A stretch of DNA of 64,000 bases from an uncultured Balneolaceae bacterium (GTDB lineage Bacteria; Bacteroidota; Rhodothermia; Balneolales; Balneolaceae): contig CAJXOW010000010.1 in NCBI GenBank assembly GCA_913057825.1, positions 1-64,000 of the forward strand. Direction: 5' to 3'. How positions within the stretch are numbered: position 1 is the stretch's first letter; each line of letters opens with the position of its first letter. The notes under the pieces are model-generated. The model saw only the letters and a program-made list of their open reading frames with translations, was not told the origin of the DNA and did not search any database. A program made the translations under genes and the position numbers. This document shows, piece by piece, positions 1-8,699 of the stretch.

Positions 1-6
1 ATTGTC

Positions 7-1194
7 ATGATATATCTGGACTATGCGGCAACAACTCCCATGAGCGATCAGGCGTTGAAGGTATACCGCCAGGTGGCCGAAAAATACTATGGCAACACGG
101 AAAGTATTCATGATGTGGGTACGGCGGCCGAAAAAATCCTGGAAGCTTCCCGTGAGCAGTTGGCCGGATATATCAAGGCGGAACCGAAATCGATCTATTT
201 CACCGGAAGCGGATCGGAGGCCAACTACCTGGCCATTCATTCGTTGCTAAGGGGCCACCCCGATAAAGGCAATCATATTTTGACGACCGGTGCGGAACAT
301 TCCTCGGTTCGACACACGCTGAATGCGTTGCACGACGAAGGATATGAAGTTGAGCATATTCCGGTGGATCAACAGGGACGTGTTGACCTCGAGGCTCTGG
401 ACAATTTGATTCGGGAGGATACGGTGCTGGCGGCGATTCATCACGCCAATGCAGAAATTGGGACCATCCAGGATATCGAGCAGATAGCGGATCTGTTATC
501 CCGCCGGGGGGTACTGTTTCACAGCGATTGTGTGCAGACGTTCGGGAAGCTGGCGATTGATGTTCAGCAGGTGCCGTTCGACAGCCTGGCCGTTAGCGGC
601 CACAAGTTCCACGGGCCCAAGGGGGTCGGACTGTTGTATGTGCATCCGGATACCGACTGGAAGCCGACGATACCGGGAACCGTTCATGAAAAAGGAATGC
701 GATTTGGGACGGTAAATACGCCCGCCGTGGCGGCCATGGCCGAGGCGGCCGATCAAGTGTTTGAGCATCGAACGTCAGAGTTTAACCGACTGCGTGAATT
801 ACGGAATTATTTCTTGTCATCGCTTGATTCCTTTGAAGGCGATTATGCCGTCGAGGGAGCGGCAGATGACGAGGTGATGCCGAATATAATCGGGATGCGC
901 GTTAAAGGAATGGAAGGACAGTATGTGATGTCGGAATGCAACCGTTTTGGAGTGGCGATTTCAACGGGAAGTGCCTGCCACGTCAGCAAGCAGGAACCCT
1001 CGGCTTCAATGCGGGCGCTGGATCGTGATCGACAACAATCGCTCGAGTTTGTTCGTTTTTCGTTTGGAAAAGACACTACCAAAGACAAAATTAATCGGGC
1101 GATTGAAGTATTGAATGAAATCGTGAGCCGGCATTATCAGAAAATTTATGGCAAAACGACTCCGGAACCATCCGGGGAAGTGACAGAGGAGTGA
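7..1194 (+). CDS. Cysteine desulfurase (NifS/IscS-like)
   Basis: This 395-residue class V aminotransferase-fold enzyme removes sulfur from L-cysteine with PLP and passes it on as a persulfide for Fe-S clusters or thiolated tRNA. The N-terminal LDYAATTP motif is typical of the family. The PLP lysine is in VSGHKFHGPKG (about K200), and the sulfur-carrying cysteine is in STGSACHVSK (about C324). Length is normal for a group I enzyme. It starts at ATG seven bases into the window, so its upstream context is unseen. A hairpin (1182-1223) begins in its last codons. No iscU or other scaffold gene follows; a SufE acceptor lies far away at 63.4-63.9 kb. Whether it serves Fe-S or tRNA thiolation cannot be told from this window. 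Confidence 0.93.
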   Translation: MIYLDYAATTPMSDQALKVYRQVAEKYYGNTESIHDVGTAAEKILEASREQLAGYIKAEPKSIYFTGSGSEANYLAIHSLLRGHPDKGNHILTTGAEHSSVRHTLNALHDEGYEVEHIPVDQQGRVDLEALDNLIREDTVLAAIHHANAEIGTIQDIEQIADLLSRRGVLFHSDCVQTFGKLAIDVQQVPFDSLAVSGHKFHGPKGVGLLYVHPDTDWKPTIPGTVHEKGMRFGTVNTPAVAAMAEAADQVFEHRTSEFNRLRELRNYFLSSLDSFEGDYAVEGAADDEVMPNIIGMRVKGMEGQYVMSECNRFGVAISTGSACHVSKQEPSASMRALDRDRQQSLEFVRFSFGKDTTKDKINRAIEVLNEIVSRHYQKIYGKTTPEPSGEVTEE

Positions 1195-1223
1195 GAATGT
1201 CAGTGACGTCTCTCCTCTCTGTC
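1182..1223. repeat. Hairpin overlapping the 3' end of the desulfurase gene
   Basis: Positions 1182-1191 (GACAGAGGAG) pair with 1212-1223 (CTCCTCTCTGTC), with a two-base bulge. The left arm is the last coding bases before the TGA stop at 1192-1194. No T-run follows, so it is a weak candidate for intrinsic termination. It resembles other arms in this window that start inside coding sequence. Confidence 0.5.
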
Positions 1224-1308
1224 GAAAGTCGTAAACGTGTTGTTCGTACAAAGGAAACTATACTAAAATTTTTATACTAATAACTTTAAGCTAATCAAGG
1301 TACATAAG

Positions 1309-1926
1309 ATGGAAATTAAGCGTTCAACTATTTCAAAGTGGTTTGGCATTGCAGGTATTCTGGTATTCATGCTGTCGGTGGGCGATGTTACTGCGCAGAA
1401 GACCTCTGACAGCGAGGATGACACCTCAACCGAGGCCTCGGTCGTCCTTAAGGAGTATGGCGATTATCAATGTCCGGCCTGTGGATACTATCACCAGATG
1501 GTGAAAAAACTCAAGGCGGATTTCGGGGATCAGTTGAAGGTCAAGTTTTACCATTTCCCGCTGCAGCAACATCAATATGCTGCCTTGGCGGCAAGGGCTG
1601 CCGAAGCGGCACGTAATCAGGGTAAATTCTGGGAGATGCATGATCTGCTTTACTCCAATCAGAAGGAATGGGTGCGGGGTGGAAGCGCCACCAGTACGAT
1701 TCAAAATTATGCCAAGTCGATCGGACTTGACATGAAGCAATTTAACGCAGAGATCAATGCCCGGAAAACCCAGCAGGCGGTTATGGAGGATAAACGGCAG
1801 GGCGTTGATGCCGGCGTCAATTCCACCCCTACTTTCATATTGAACGGACAGAAGCTGAATACGCCGCGTTCCTACCAGGCGTTTAAGTCCAAAGTGGCGG
1901 CTGCTATCGAACAGCAAACGCAATAA
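1309..1926 (+). CDS. DsbA-family thioredoxin-fold protein, exported
   Basis: This 205-residue protein starts with a charged stretch and a hydrophobic segment ending near DVTAQ, which looks like a signal peptide, so it likely acts in the periplasm. The redox motif CPAC occurs in YQCPACGYYHQM, followed by a helical insert and the cis-proline loop STPTFILNGQ. This is the DsbA/DsbG-like oxidoreductase pattern. Known relatives oxidise or isomerise disulfides in exported proteins. No DsbB-like membrane partner is in the window. The gene ends 15 bp before the carbonic anhydrase gene, so the two are probably co-transcribed. The family call is firm; its exact redox role is not resolved. Confidence 0.88.
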   Translation: MEIKRSTISKWFGIAGILVFMLSVGDVTAQKTSDSEDDTSTEASVVLKEYGDYQCPACGYYHQMVKKLKADFGDQLKVKFYHFPLQQHQYAALAARAAEAARNQGKFWEMHDLLYSNQKEWVRGGSATSTIQNYAKSIGLDMKQFNAEINARKTQQAVMEDKRQGVDAGVNSTPTFILNGQKLNTPRSYQAFKSKVAAAIEQQTQ

Positions 1927-1941
1927 ATCCATTACGGTGAA

Positions 1942-2499
1942 ATGATCTACGAATTCCTGGACAAATCGCCGCAATTTGACGATTCCGTTTTTGTGGCGCC
2001 CAGTGCGGACCTCATCGGGGACCTGGAGCTGGGCGAGCAATGCAGTGCCTGGTTCAATACGACGATCCGGGCGGATGTTAACTGGATTCGAATCGGGGAC
2101 CGAACCAACGTGCAGGACAACACCTGTATTCATGTTATGCATGATGACGGTCCCACCCGTATCGGCTCGGAAGTCACCATCGGTCACTCGGCCATGATCC
2201 ACGGCTGTACGATCCAGGATCGCGTTTTGATCGGTATCCAATCCACTATTCTAGACAAGGCGGTTATCGAGAAGAATTGTATTATTGCCGCCGGCAGCCT
2301 GGTTCCGCCGGGTAAGACGATGCCCTCCGGTTACTTGTGTATGGGATCCCCGGCCAAACCCGTCCGCGAGTTGTCGGATGAAGAAATCGAGTCGATCAAG
2401 CAGCACGCCGATAACTACGTAAAATACGCGCGGGCCTATCAACGCAAAGATACCTACGAAGTCAACCCGTTTTATGATGTGAATGAAGCGAAAAGCTGA
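1942..2499 (+). CDS. Gamma-class carbonic anhydrase family protein (YrdA/PaaY-like)
   Basis: This 185-residue protein is a left-handed beta-helix built of hexapeptide repeats (for example LIGDLELG, TRIGSEVTIG, RVLIGIQST). The three expected zinc-ligand histidines are visible in CIHVMHDD and GHSAMIHGC. Relatives are trimeric zinc enzymes; some hydrate CO2 and many have no proven activity. The start ATG is 15 bp after the DsbA-like stop. Its 3' end runs straight into a region of degenerate 7-bp repeats, and the last coding codons (GCGAAAAGCTGA) resemble those repeats. Family assignment is secure; activity is unproven. Confidence 0.9.
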   Translation: MIYEFLDKSPQFDDSVFVAPSADLIGDLELGEQCSAWFNTTIRADVNWIRIGDRTNVQDNTCIHVMHDDGPTRIGSEVTIGHSAMIHGCTIQDRVLIGIQSTILDKAVIEKNCIIAAGSLVPPGKTMPSGYLCMGSPAKPVRELSDEEIESIKQHADNYVKYARAYQRKDTYEVNPFYDVNEAKS

Positions 2500-2688
2500 A
2501 TGTTCAAAGCTGAAAGCAGTAATGGTAAGCGGGTTGTCATAAAGACGATCTGATTGCAGCTCGAAGCTGGATATTCGAGAATCGAAGCAGGCCTTGGCGG
2601 ATTTGCTGCGGGCCTTAATGTTTGTATCTAGAACAACTTTGCTATCTCGAATAAACTGATTGCAGCTTCCAGCTTCACTCACATAATC
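2493..2688. repeat. Heptad-armed intergenic element H-D (degenerate)
   Basis: The gap between the carbonic anhydrase and hemW carries 7-bp-period units related to AAGCTGA/GAAGCTG near 2493-2520, again near 2550-2585, and in inverted form (CAGCTTCCAGCTTCACTC) near 2664-2683. The outer copies can pair as an imperfect hairpin. The 12-base string CTGATTGCAGCT occurs twice in direct orientation, near 2550 and 2657. The arms are more eroded than those of H-B or H-C. Confidence 0.5.
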
Positions 2689-2730
2689 TATTTAGCCATT
2701 AACTAATATAAATTTAATTACCGCCCATCT

Positions 2731-3873
2731 TTGGCAGGTATCTACATCCACATACCCTTTTGCAAGCAGGCTTGCTCCTATTGTGATTTTTATTTTATTA
2801 CGAGCCTGGAATACCGGGAGCAGTTTGTAACTAGGTTACTGAAGGAAATTCGATCGTATCGGGGATCGAAGTTTACGGATGAGCCGGTAGAGACGATCTA
2901 CCTGGGGGGCGGAACGCCTTCGGTTTTGTCGGCCGACCAACTGCACCAGATCCTTGAAGAAGTCCGGGATACGTTTGATGTAAGGGTCAAAGAGGTTACG
3001 ATGGAAATGAACCCGGATAATGTGTCGGCCGAATACCTGAACGCTTTGCTTGAGATCGGCGTGGATCGGGCCAGTATGGGGGTGCAAAGCTTCGATCCGG
3101 ATTTGCTGGAATTTATGCACCGGGCTCATGACCGGGACGAGGCGCTGGAATGTCTGCGTTTGTTATCGGAGACCGGATTTCCAACCTATTCGGTTGACTT
3201 GATCTACGGAAATCCTGGTCAGTCGACCGACTGTCTCAAACAAGATCTGGACGAGCTGCTCGCATTTGATCCTCCGCATGTTTCAGCATATTCGCTTACT
3301 ATAGAGACTGATACAAGGTTGGGGAAACAGTATGAACTTGGCCGACTCGATCCACTGCCGGACGAAAAAGTGGCCCGGCATTTTGAAATGGTGGTCGATC
3401 GGCTGGCGGAACAGGGGATACAGCAGTACGAGGTAAGCAATTACAGCAAACCCGGGCAGCAAGCGGTTCATAATGCGGGATACTGGTCGCACAAACCCTA
3501 TATCGGCCTGGGTCCCTCGGCTCACTCTTTCTGGTGGAAAAAAGGAAAAGACGCCCCCGTTCGCTGGTACACTAAGCAGGATATAAAAACCTATTTATCG
3601 GGTGATCGCCGGCAGTTGATCGAGGAAACCGAGCAGCTAACCCGGCGGCAGCTGGCGGACGAACGCATTATGATGGGGCTCCGCACAAGAAAAGGTATTG
3701 CAGTGGATGAATTGAGCAGCAGGTATGGCTACGATTTAAATCAACGGCAGCAATCCTACCTTGATCAAAAGAAACAAGAAGGAATAGTTAAACGCCTGGA
3801 TCCGATACAACTGACGTTCGAAGGCCTCAAGATCGCCGACGCCCTCATTCTCGATTTAGTGAGCATGCAGTGA
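2731..3873 (+). CDS. hemW: Radical SAM protein HemW (heme chaperone, CPO-like)
   Basis: This 380-residue protein begins MAGIYIHIPFCKQACSYCDF. It has the CxxxCxxC radical SAM cluster motif at about C11, C15 and C18, with the aromatic residue and extra C-terminal context typical of HemN/HemW proteins. YLGGGTPSVL and SMGVQSF are family hallmarks. The length fits HemW, and it lacks the N-terminal extension of true HemN coproporphyrinogen dehydrogenase, so heme delivery is more likely than porphyrinogen oxidation. The start is TTG at 2731; no in-frame ATG fits the conserved N-terminus. It converges on the secreted protease gene, with repeats between them. Confidence 0.92.
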   Translation: MAGIYIHIPFCKQACSYCDFYFITSLEYREQFVTRLLKEIRSYRGSKFTDEPVETIYLGGGTPSVLSADQLHQILEEVRDTFDVRVKEVTMEMNPDNVSAEYLNALLEIGVDRASMGVQSFDPDLLEFMHRAHDRDEALECLRLLSETGFPTYSVDLIYGNPGQSTDCLKQDLDELLAFDPPHVSAYSLTIETDTRLGKQYELGRLDPLPDEKVARHFEMVVDRLAEQGIQQYEVSNYSKPGQQAVHNAGYWSHKPYIGLGPSAHSFWWKKGKDAPVRWYTKQDIKTYLSGDRRQLIEETEQLTRRQLADERIMMGLRTRKGIAVDELSSRYGYDLNQRQQSYLDQKKQEGIVKRLDPIQLTFEGLKIADALILDLVSMQ

Positions 3874-3899
3874 AGTATCGGGCGGCCACCCTTCACAAA

Positions 3900-4000
3900 T
3901 CCAGTCTCCAAGTCTCAGGCAATCTTCAAACCCGTAAACTCATTTTATTAATTAAAGTCTCGTAATATCTGCGTGAAGCCTGGAGCATGGAGCCTGGAGC
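3900..4000. repeat. Heptad-armed intergenic element H-E (degenerate)
   Basis: Between the convergent hemW and protease genes, 7-bp-period units are visible on the right (TGAAGCC, TGGAGCA, TGGAGCC, TGGAGCG at about 3974-4000). Weaker inverse counterparts lie on the left (GTCTCCA, AGTCTCA near 3904-3920). The left arm is poorly preserved, so the hairpin reading is tentative. Confidence 0.4.
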
Positions 4001-4057
4001 GAAATAAAATCCAGACCACCTTTCTGCTTCGAGCATCGTTTTAGTGGATTTTATTTC
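4001..4057. repeat. Perfect 13-bp inverted repeat spanning the stop codon of the cargo gene
   Basis: GAAATAAAATCCA at 4001-4013 is the exact reverse complement of TGGATTTTATTTC at 4045-4057, with a 31-base spacer. The right copy contains the minus-strand TAA stop (4051-4053) of the secreted metalloprotease gene. The left copy continues the heptad array just upstream of it. It may act as a terminator between hemW and the cargo gene, although no strong T-tract follows the stem. Confidence 0.6.
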
Positions 4058-5904
4058 ACCAACATCATTTTCCCGGTATCGATTTGCTCTTCCGTAATCA
4101 ACTGATAGATATATACTCCCGAAGCAAGTCCGCCGGCATCGAAACGGAGCTTGTGCGGCCCCGGATTCAGCCGGTTGCGCTGCAGCGTTTGAATCAATCG
4201 ACCGGTCACGTCATAAACTCGTATGGTCACATCCTGGGTGTGAGGGAGGACAAATGAGAGCGTGGTCGATTGATTGAATGGGTTGGGATAATTGGGATTC
4301 AACTGCGGCTTATCGGGCAGTTGTACGGGATATATGGGGTTTTCGAGCGTGCCGAATTTAATCCGGTAAGGCACGCCGAAATTGTCAGGTTCAGAATTGG
4401 CGACTACGAGTCCGAGTCGTTCGAGTCGTCCCCACCACCAGCCCGGAGTAATCGATACGGTTTTTTGGTGTTGACTGGTAGTGAAATGAGTTTTCACTTC
4501 CCCTTCTGAATAAGCAAGCAAACCGACGCTTATTTTGGTCGAATCGTATTCCAATTCAATTTGTACGGGACCATGATCGCTGGGCAGAGGTTTGATGCTG
4601 ATGTGATGGGCGGATAAATTGGATACGGTGCTCCAGGTTGACATGGAGTCGGGTACTCCGAGCGTATCGTAGTCACTGGTTAGGTTGGATTTGGGATAGG
4701 CGTAGCCGCCCTTGAACTCTGCAAATCGTTCTTCAAATCCAAAATTGGAGGTAACCCGGCTTGAACCTGAGGCAAAATGCCATAAATGATTGCGTGTGAA
4801 ATGATGTTCGAAATGCTGGTTGTCATAATTCCGTAAGGTGGAATCGATGGCCGGTATCATGTTTAAGGGATCCCGATTCTGTTGACTTTTTACAATGTTA
4901 TCCCAGAGGGCGGACCAAAACAGTGGTCCGAAATGTTCGGTAAAGTAAATCGCAAAACTGACATGTTCGTACGATCCCGGATACAGTGAAAGTTCGGGTG
5001 CATTGAAGATTGAAAATGCCGAGTTGATGTAGTTGTAATAGTCATTGACCGGGTCAAACACCAACTCCTCCATCAAGGTTGCGTCCATCTCAGCCCATTT
5101 GTCAATTTCTCCCTGCCAATCTGTGATAAAGTAGTTAATGGCATGTTTGAATTCATGAGCGATAGTAACTTTTAAGGCGCCCTTGCGATTGCCTTCGGGG
5201 TCGGTGTTGGCGGGAAAGCCGTTAAAATTGTTATTAACGACCATATAAGTTCCACTTTCGCCGGTAATCTGTTGGGTATAGCCATAAGTTCTGACCGAAT
5301 CGAAATAAATTTCGTAGGGAGCGTCCTGTTTTTCCAGGGGATCCGGGTATCCAAGCTGTTCAATCTCAGCCCGCCAGGTGGAGTCGGCATAGTTGGCGGC
5401 CCATTCCACATAATCAGGTACCCCGTTATTGTCTCGGTCAGTGGCCGGCACGGAATCTTGGCCGGAGGTTGTGTACTTCAGCTTGAATTTGCCCGACGGT
5501 GACAGCAGCGAGTCCATTGCAGCCTCCTGCAAGGGTCGCTCGTAAACCAATCGATCCATTAGTTGCCTGGCTTCGACCGAAAGTGCGGGACGAAGCTGCT
5601 CGTAATCTTTTATTACAGGAGCAAGACATTTTACAGGCAAGTTTTCGTCGACCGTAGATTGTTTTTGGGGAGGGGTTGCGGGCAAGGCATAAGTTAAATA
5701 TCGTTGCAACAGTTTCTTGCTTTGCAGCGTGTCGGATGTGGATTGGGCTGTGATAGATGGACCTTGTACCTTGGGAGAAGCATATGATTGATCCGCCACC
5801 AGAAAAGCCGATATGGAGAACAGAATGAGGAAGCTTGCAATAACCGTCATTAAGTCCGTGGGACGGTAGTGTTCATAAAAGATGGAATTGTTGGTCATGA
5901 GCAC
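4051..5904 (-). CDS. Secreted metalloprotease-like protein with T9SS type A sorting domain
   Basis: This 617-residue protein has three parts: an N-terminal hydrophobic segment (VIASFLILFSISAFLVADQ), a central region with a calcium-like DRDNNGVPDYVEW motif, and a zinc-site-like IAHEFKHAINYF (HExxH variant HEFKH, about 250-254) followed by MDATLMEEL. This pattern resembles the MXAN_6640 family of putative metalloproteases. The C-terminal 80 residues open with NPNYPNPFNQST and end SGVYIYQLITEE...GKMMLVK, a classic type A sorting domain for export by the type IX system. The given start is GTG; ATG at 5898 (residue 3) or M19 just before the signal segment (about 5850) may be the real start. Proteolytic activity is inferred. 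Confidence 0.8.
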   Translation of the reverse strand: MLMTNNSIFYEHYRPTDLMTVIASFLILFSISAFLVADQSYASPKVQGPSITAQSTSDTLQSKKLLQRYLTYALPATPPQKQSTVDENLPVKCLAPVIKDYEQLRPALSVEARQLMDRLVYERPLQEAAMDSLLSPSGKFKLKYTTSGQDSVPATDRDNNGVPDYVEWAANYADSTWRAEIEQLGYPDPLEKQDAPYEIYFDSVRTYGYTQQITGESGTYMVVNNNFNGFPANTDPEGNRKGALKVTIAHEFKHAINYFITDWQGEIDKWAEMDATLMEELVFDPVNDYYNYINSAFSIFNAPELSLYPGSYEHVSFAIYFTEHFGPLFWSALWDNIVKSQQNRDPLNMIPAIDSTLRNYDNQHFEHHFTRNHLWHFASGSSRVTSNFGFEERFAEFKGGYAYPKSNLTSDYDTLGVPDSMSTWSTVSNLSAHHISIKPLPSDHGPVQIELEYDSTKISVGLLAYSEGEVKTHFTTSQHQKTVSITPGWWWGRLERLGLVVANSEPDNFGVPYRIKFGTLENPIYPVQLPDKPQLNPNYPNPFNQSTTLSFVLPHTQDVTIRVYDVTGRLIQTLQRNRLNPGPHKLRFDAGGLASGVYIYQLITEEQIDTGKMMLVK

Positions 5905-6077
5905 TAAACAACGTGATATCTCGTTAAATCACTTGGTTGACATAGGATCAAAGCAGCTCCTTTGTCAAAGCGTATAGTAACAGTTTTCGGGGGTCAAATC
6001 CCATAATTACTTGATTGACCTGTATAAAGTCTATTACTTAACGTAGTAAATTAAGTGTATAGTCTGAAATCCAAGTT

Positions 6078-7052
6078 TTGACTGAAGCATATATGACGTA
6101 CGAAGTGATATTATATTACAAGTTTTTGGAATTCCAGGATCCAGCAGAATTCAAGGATCAACACAAGAAATTTTGCAAGGATCTGGGCATAAAAGGAAGG
6201 ATTTATATAGGCAAAGAAGGTATAAACGGTACCGTCGGGGGAACCCCCGACCAGGTTCAAGCCTATAAGAATGCGTTAAGGGATGTTGAGGGACTCGAGG
6301 ATATCGATTTCAAGTCCGAATACAGTGATTTTAATCCCTTTCCCCGTTTACAATGCAAGGTGCGGGATGAGATCGTTTCCCTGCATGCCGATACGGACAT
6401 CGATACGTCTGATGGCGGACAATATATGGAACCGCATGAGTGGCGGGAGATGATCGAATCGGACCAGGATTACGTAATGATCGATGTGCGCAACGATTAC
6501 GAAACCAAAATTGGACATTTCAAGGGAGCGCTGACGCCCAACCTGGAGAATTTTTTTGAGTTCTCGGACTGGATCGAGCAGTTGGAGGTCCCGGAGGATA
6601 AAAAAGTGTTGATGTATTGCACCGGCGGGATACGGTGTGAAAAGTTTTCAGCCCTCATGAAATATCACGGCTATGAGGATGTGAATCAACTGCACGGCGG
6701 CATTCTGCGATATAAGCATGAAGAGGAGGGCAAACATTTCAAGGGAAAATGCTTTGTATTTGACGACCGACTGGTGGTGCCGGTAAATCCGGAGGATCTC
6801 GAACCGATTGCACGGTGTGAAATTACCGGCAAGCCGGCCGACAGCTATATCAATTGTGCGAATATGGAGTGTAATAAACTGTTTGTCTGTTCAGAAGAAG
6901 GTGCCCGAAAAATGGACGGCTGCTGCAGTGAAGAATGTCGTAAGAGCGAGTATAAGCGCCCCTTCGATCCCGATAACGCCTTCAAGCCATTCCGCAAGTG
7001 GTATCATTATTTCGACGAGGAATTCAAGGAACGCGAGCTGCAAAATGGCTGA
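6078..7052 (+). CDS. trhO: tRNA uridine(34) hydroxylase TrhO (YceA/rhodanese family)
   Basis: This 324-residue protein has an N-terminal acylphosphatase-like part (IYIGKEGINGTVGG), a rhodanese domain (YVMIDVRNDYETKIGHFKGA) with the catalytic-type loop MYCTGGIRCEK, and a cysteine-rich C-terminus (CEITG, NCANMEC, CCSEEC) that probably binds metal. This architecture matches TrhO, which makes 5-hydroxyuridine at the wobble position of certain tRNAs using oxygen. The first possible start is TTG at 6078, but ATG at 6093 (MTYEVILYYKF) agrees better with the family N-terminus. It is a single gene, divergent from the protease gene and convergent with the hydrolase. Confidence 0.9.
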   Translation: MTEAYMTYEVILYYKFLEFQDPAEFKDQHKKFCKDLGIKGRIYIGKEGINGTVGGTPDQVQAYKNALRDVEGLEDIDFKSEYSDFNPFPRLQCKVRDEIVSLHADTDIDTSDGGQYMEPHEWREMIESDQDYVMIDVRNDYETKIGHFKGALTPNLENFFEFSDWIEQLEVPEDKKVLMYCTGGIRCEKFSALMKYHGYEDVNQLHGGILRYKHEEEGKHFKGKCFVFDDRLVVPVNPEDLEPIARCEITGKPADSYINCANMECNKLFVCSEEGARKMDGCCSEECRKSEYKRPFDPDNAFKPFRKWYHYFDEEFKERELQNG

Positions 7053-7074
7053 GAGGCAAAAGCCCGGTTTATAA

Positions 7075-7160
7075 AGGCTTCAAGGGTCTTAGAATCAAGA
7101 GTCGGCTTTTATACTTTGAAGGGTCTTGCTGCTTTCCAAAGTTGGATGTTAATTCATCTT
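7075..7160. repeat. Degenerate 7-bp-period tract between convergent genes
   Basis: Between trhO and the hydrolase gene the sequence shows loose heptads such as CAAGGGT, CTTAGAA, TCAAGAG, and later TTGAAGG, GTCTTGC. It shares AAGGGTCTT in two places (near 7084 and 7121). No clean inverted pair is visible. This is probably an eroded member of the heptad-armed class. Confidence 0.35.
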
Positions 7161-7206
7161 GTGGTCTTGTAAATGCACAGAATTCGTGGCGAAAAATTCG
7201 GCTCCA

Positions 7207-8010
7207 TTATTGCTCCGCGGTAAAAAACGCCCGTGCAATTCGCACAAAATGATTTGACCGGTCCAGGAAAGCATAGTGTCCGGCTCCCTCGATAGTTACC
7301 AATGCTGCGTTTTCCATGCCTTTTTTCATTCGTTTTCCCTGATACAAGGGGGTGGCCGTATCTTCAGTTCCCCAGATTAAAAGCGTTTCCTGGGGGATCT
7401 CAGGGAGGAGATGGTCAAGATGTTCGGTTACCGTTTTTACAAAAATCTCACGCATGGTCCCGCTGAGCTGTTGATAATCGCTGGAGCCGATTTTTTTCCA
7501 GAGGGTGGTGGCCCGAAGCCATTCCAGGGCGTTTTCCCGCAAAGAGGCCGGCAGTAACTGAAAGGGCCATTTAAGTCCATTGGCCAGATATTTTTTTGTG
7601 TAATAACGCCAGGAGCGTTTTGGCTCCATGCCGGCACCGGCGGTAATAAGCACCTTCCCGATACGGTCAGTGCTGCCGGAACGAGCGCAAAGCTTAAGCG
7701 CTATTCGCCCGCCAAAAGAGTGAACCAGCAGTTCGACGGGGGCAAGTTGTTGTTCTTCGATAAAGGTTTGCAGCATGTCGGCGTAATCGTCGACCGACCA
7801 CGACTCGGTGGGGGGAGGCGATTGACCAAAACCGGGGAGGTCGGGTATGTAGCAAGTGCGAATATCTGATAACTTCCGCGCCAGCGGGATCATTACGTTG
7901 CTTTTACTTCCCCATCCATGCAGCAGTATCAGTGGAGGTCCGCTGCCTGTAACCTGATAGTATATTTTGTTTTCTCCGTACCGGAAAGTATGGAACTGGC
8001 TAGGGGTCAA
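7207..8010 (-). CDS. Alpha/beta-fold hydrolase
   Basis: This 267-residue protein carries the classic fold signals: the oxyanion strand LILLHGWGSKSN, the nucleophile elbow LLVHSFGGR (Ser about 98, with H in place of the usual first Gly), a late Asp in LIWGTEDTATP and the final His in GAGHYAFLD. The triad is therefore complete. The best general match is to the BioH/MhpC-like esterase-hydrolase group, but nothing in the neighbourhood names a substrate. It stands alone on the minus strand, and its upstream region holds element R1. Fold call firm, substrate unknown. Confidence 0.85.
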   Translation of the reverse strand: MTPSQFHTFRYGENKIYYQVTGSGPPLILLHGWGSKSNVMIPLARKLSDIRTCYIPDLPGFGQSPPPTESWSVDDYADMLQTFIEEQQLAPVELLVHSFGGRIALKLCARSGSTDRIGKVLITAGAGMEPKRSWRYYTKKYLANGLKWPFQLLPASLRENALEWLRATTLWKKIGSSDYQQLSGTMREIFVKTVTEHLDHLLPEIPQETLLIWGTEDTATPLYQGKRMKKGMENAALVTIEGAGHYAFLDRSNHFVRIARAFFTAEQ

Positions 8011-8034
8011 TTTTTAAATATGGATTTATTAATA

Positions 8035-8205
8035 GAGGTCTTTGAAAAACCGGGCGGCGTTTCCGAAGTATTAAGTTTTTCGGTAAATAGATGAAAAATA
8101 TATTAAAATTGATAGACATTTATCATGGTCTGCAGATATCTAAACGAACTCAAAAAGAGAACACCTTTCGAACGGTCAACCGCCGCCCGGTTTTTCAAAG
8201 ACCTC
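8035..8205. repeat. Palindromic element R1 (subfamily 1)
   Basis: Outer arms 8035-8059 and 8181-8205 are a perfect 25-bp inverted repeat (outer part GAGGTCTTTGAAAAAC, inner part CGGGCGGCG). The interior begins TTTCCGAAGTATTAAG and is closely shared with element R7 near 50.9 kb. The inner continuation of the arms is damaged here (right side AACGGTCAACC). It lies in a divergent gap upstream of the hydrolase and the ComEA-like gene. Any short open frame inside it is an accident of the repeat. Confidence 0.85.
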
Positions 8206-8292
8206 GAATGATGAGTAAAAAAGTATCATCAAATCTAACGATAAACGCTGTAAGGAATTCACATTGCACTGATCTTACCTAAAGGTATCCTA

Positions 8293-8455
8293 GGAGGCTG
8301 TCGGACTTTCACAATTCTACTGCAAAAAAGCCGGATTTGGGTATCTTTTGACCGATTTTTCCTTAAATAGCCCCGCTATTTTACGTCAAAATCGGCCAAA
8401 ACCTGCCTCAAACCGGACTTTTTTTCGTTCTGAACCGGAAAGTTCGACAGCCTCC
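8293..8455. repeat. Palindromic element F1 (MITE-like)
   Basis: Terminal inverted repeats GGAGGCTGTCGGACTTTC (8293) and GAAAGTTCGACAGCCTCC (to 8455) differ at one position. The interior holds a second palindrome with centre TAAATAGCCCCGCTATTTTA, flanked by GACCGATTTTT and TCAAAATCGGCC. A near-identical element, F2, sits at 41201-41368. It carries no open reading frame of its own. The layout is that of a small non-autonomous mobile element; no matching transposase is in the window. The remaining 8456-8699 shows nothing but the ComEA-like gene's leader. Confidence 0.8.
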
Positions 8456-8699
8456 AAGTGGCATTAATATAAGAAAAGACATCGAAAAAGGTTGTGGGTC
8501 CGTAGCTGCGAATTTTAAGGCAAGGAATTAAATGATATATGTTATTCAGCCTTTAACGAAAGAATCTTAGCAAGTGAAAATACTCCAGGTTTAGCTGTCT
8601 ATTTTTTTCATGGTAACGGGTTCGGGCAAATACTACTTCTGCAGGATCTAAATCCCCAATATCTTAAAATTACTAAAAGCCGAAGCGAAATGAGAGACC

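Noticed and set aside
8091..8282. 63-codon open frame starting within element R1
   Set aside because: It runs through repeat sequence and out into the gap, and the equivalent frame is not kept in R7.
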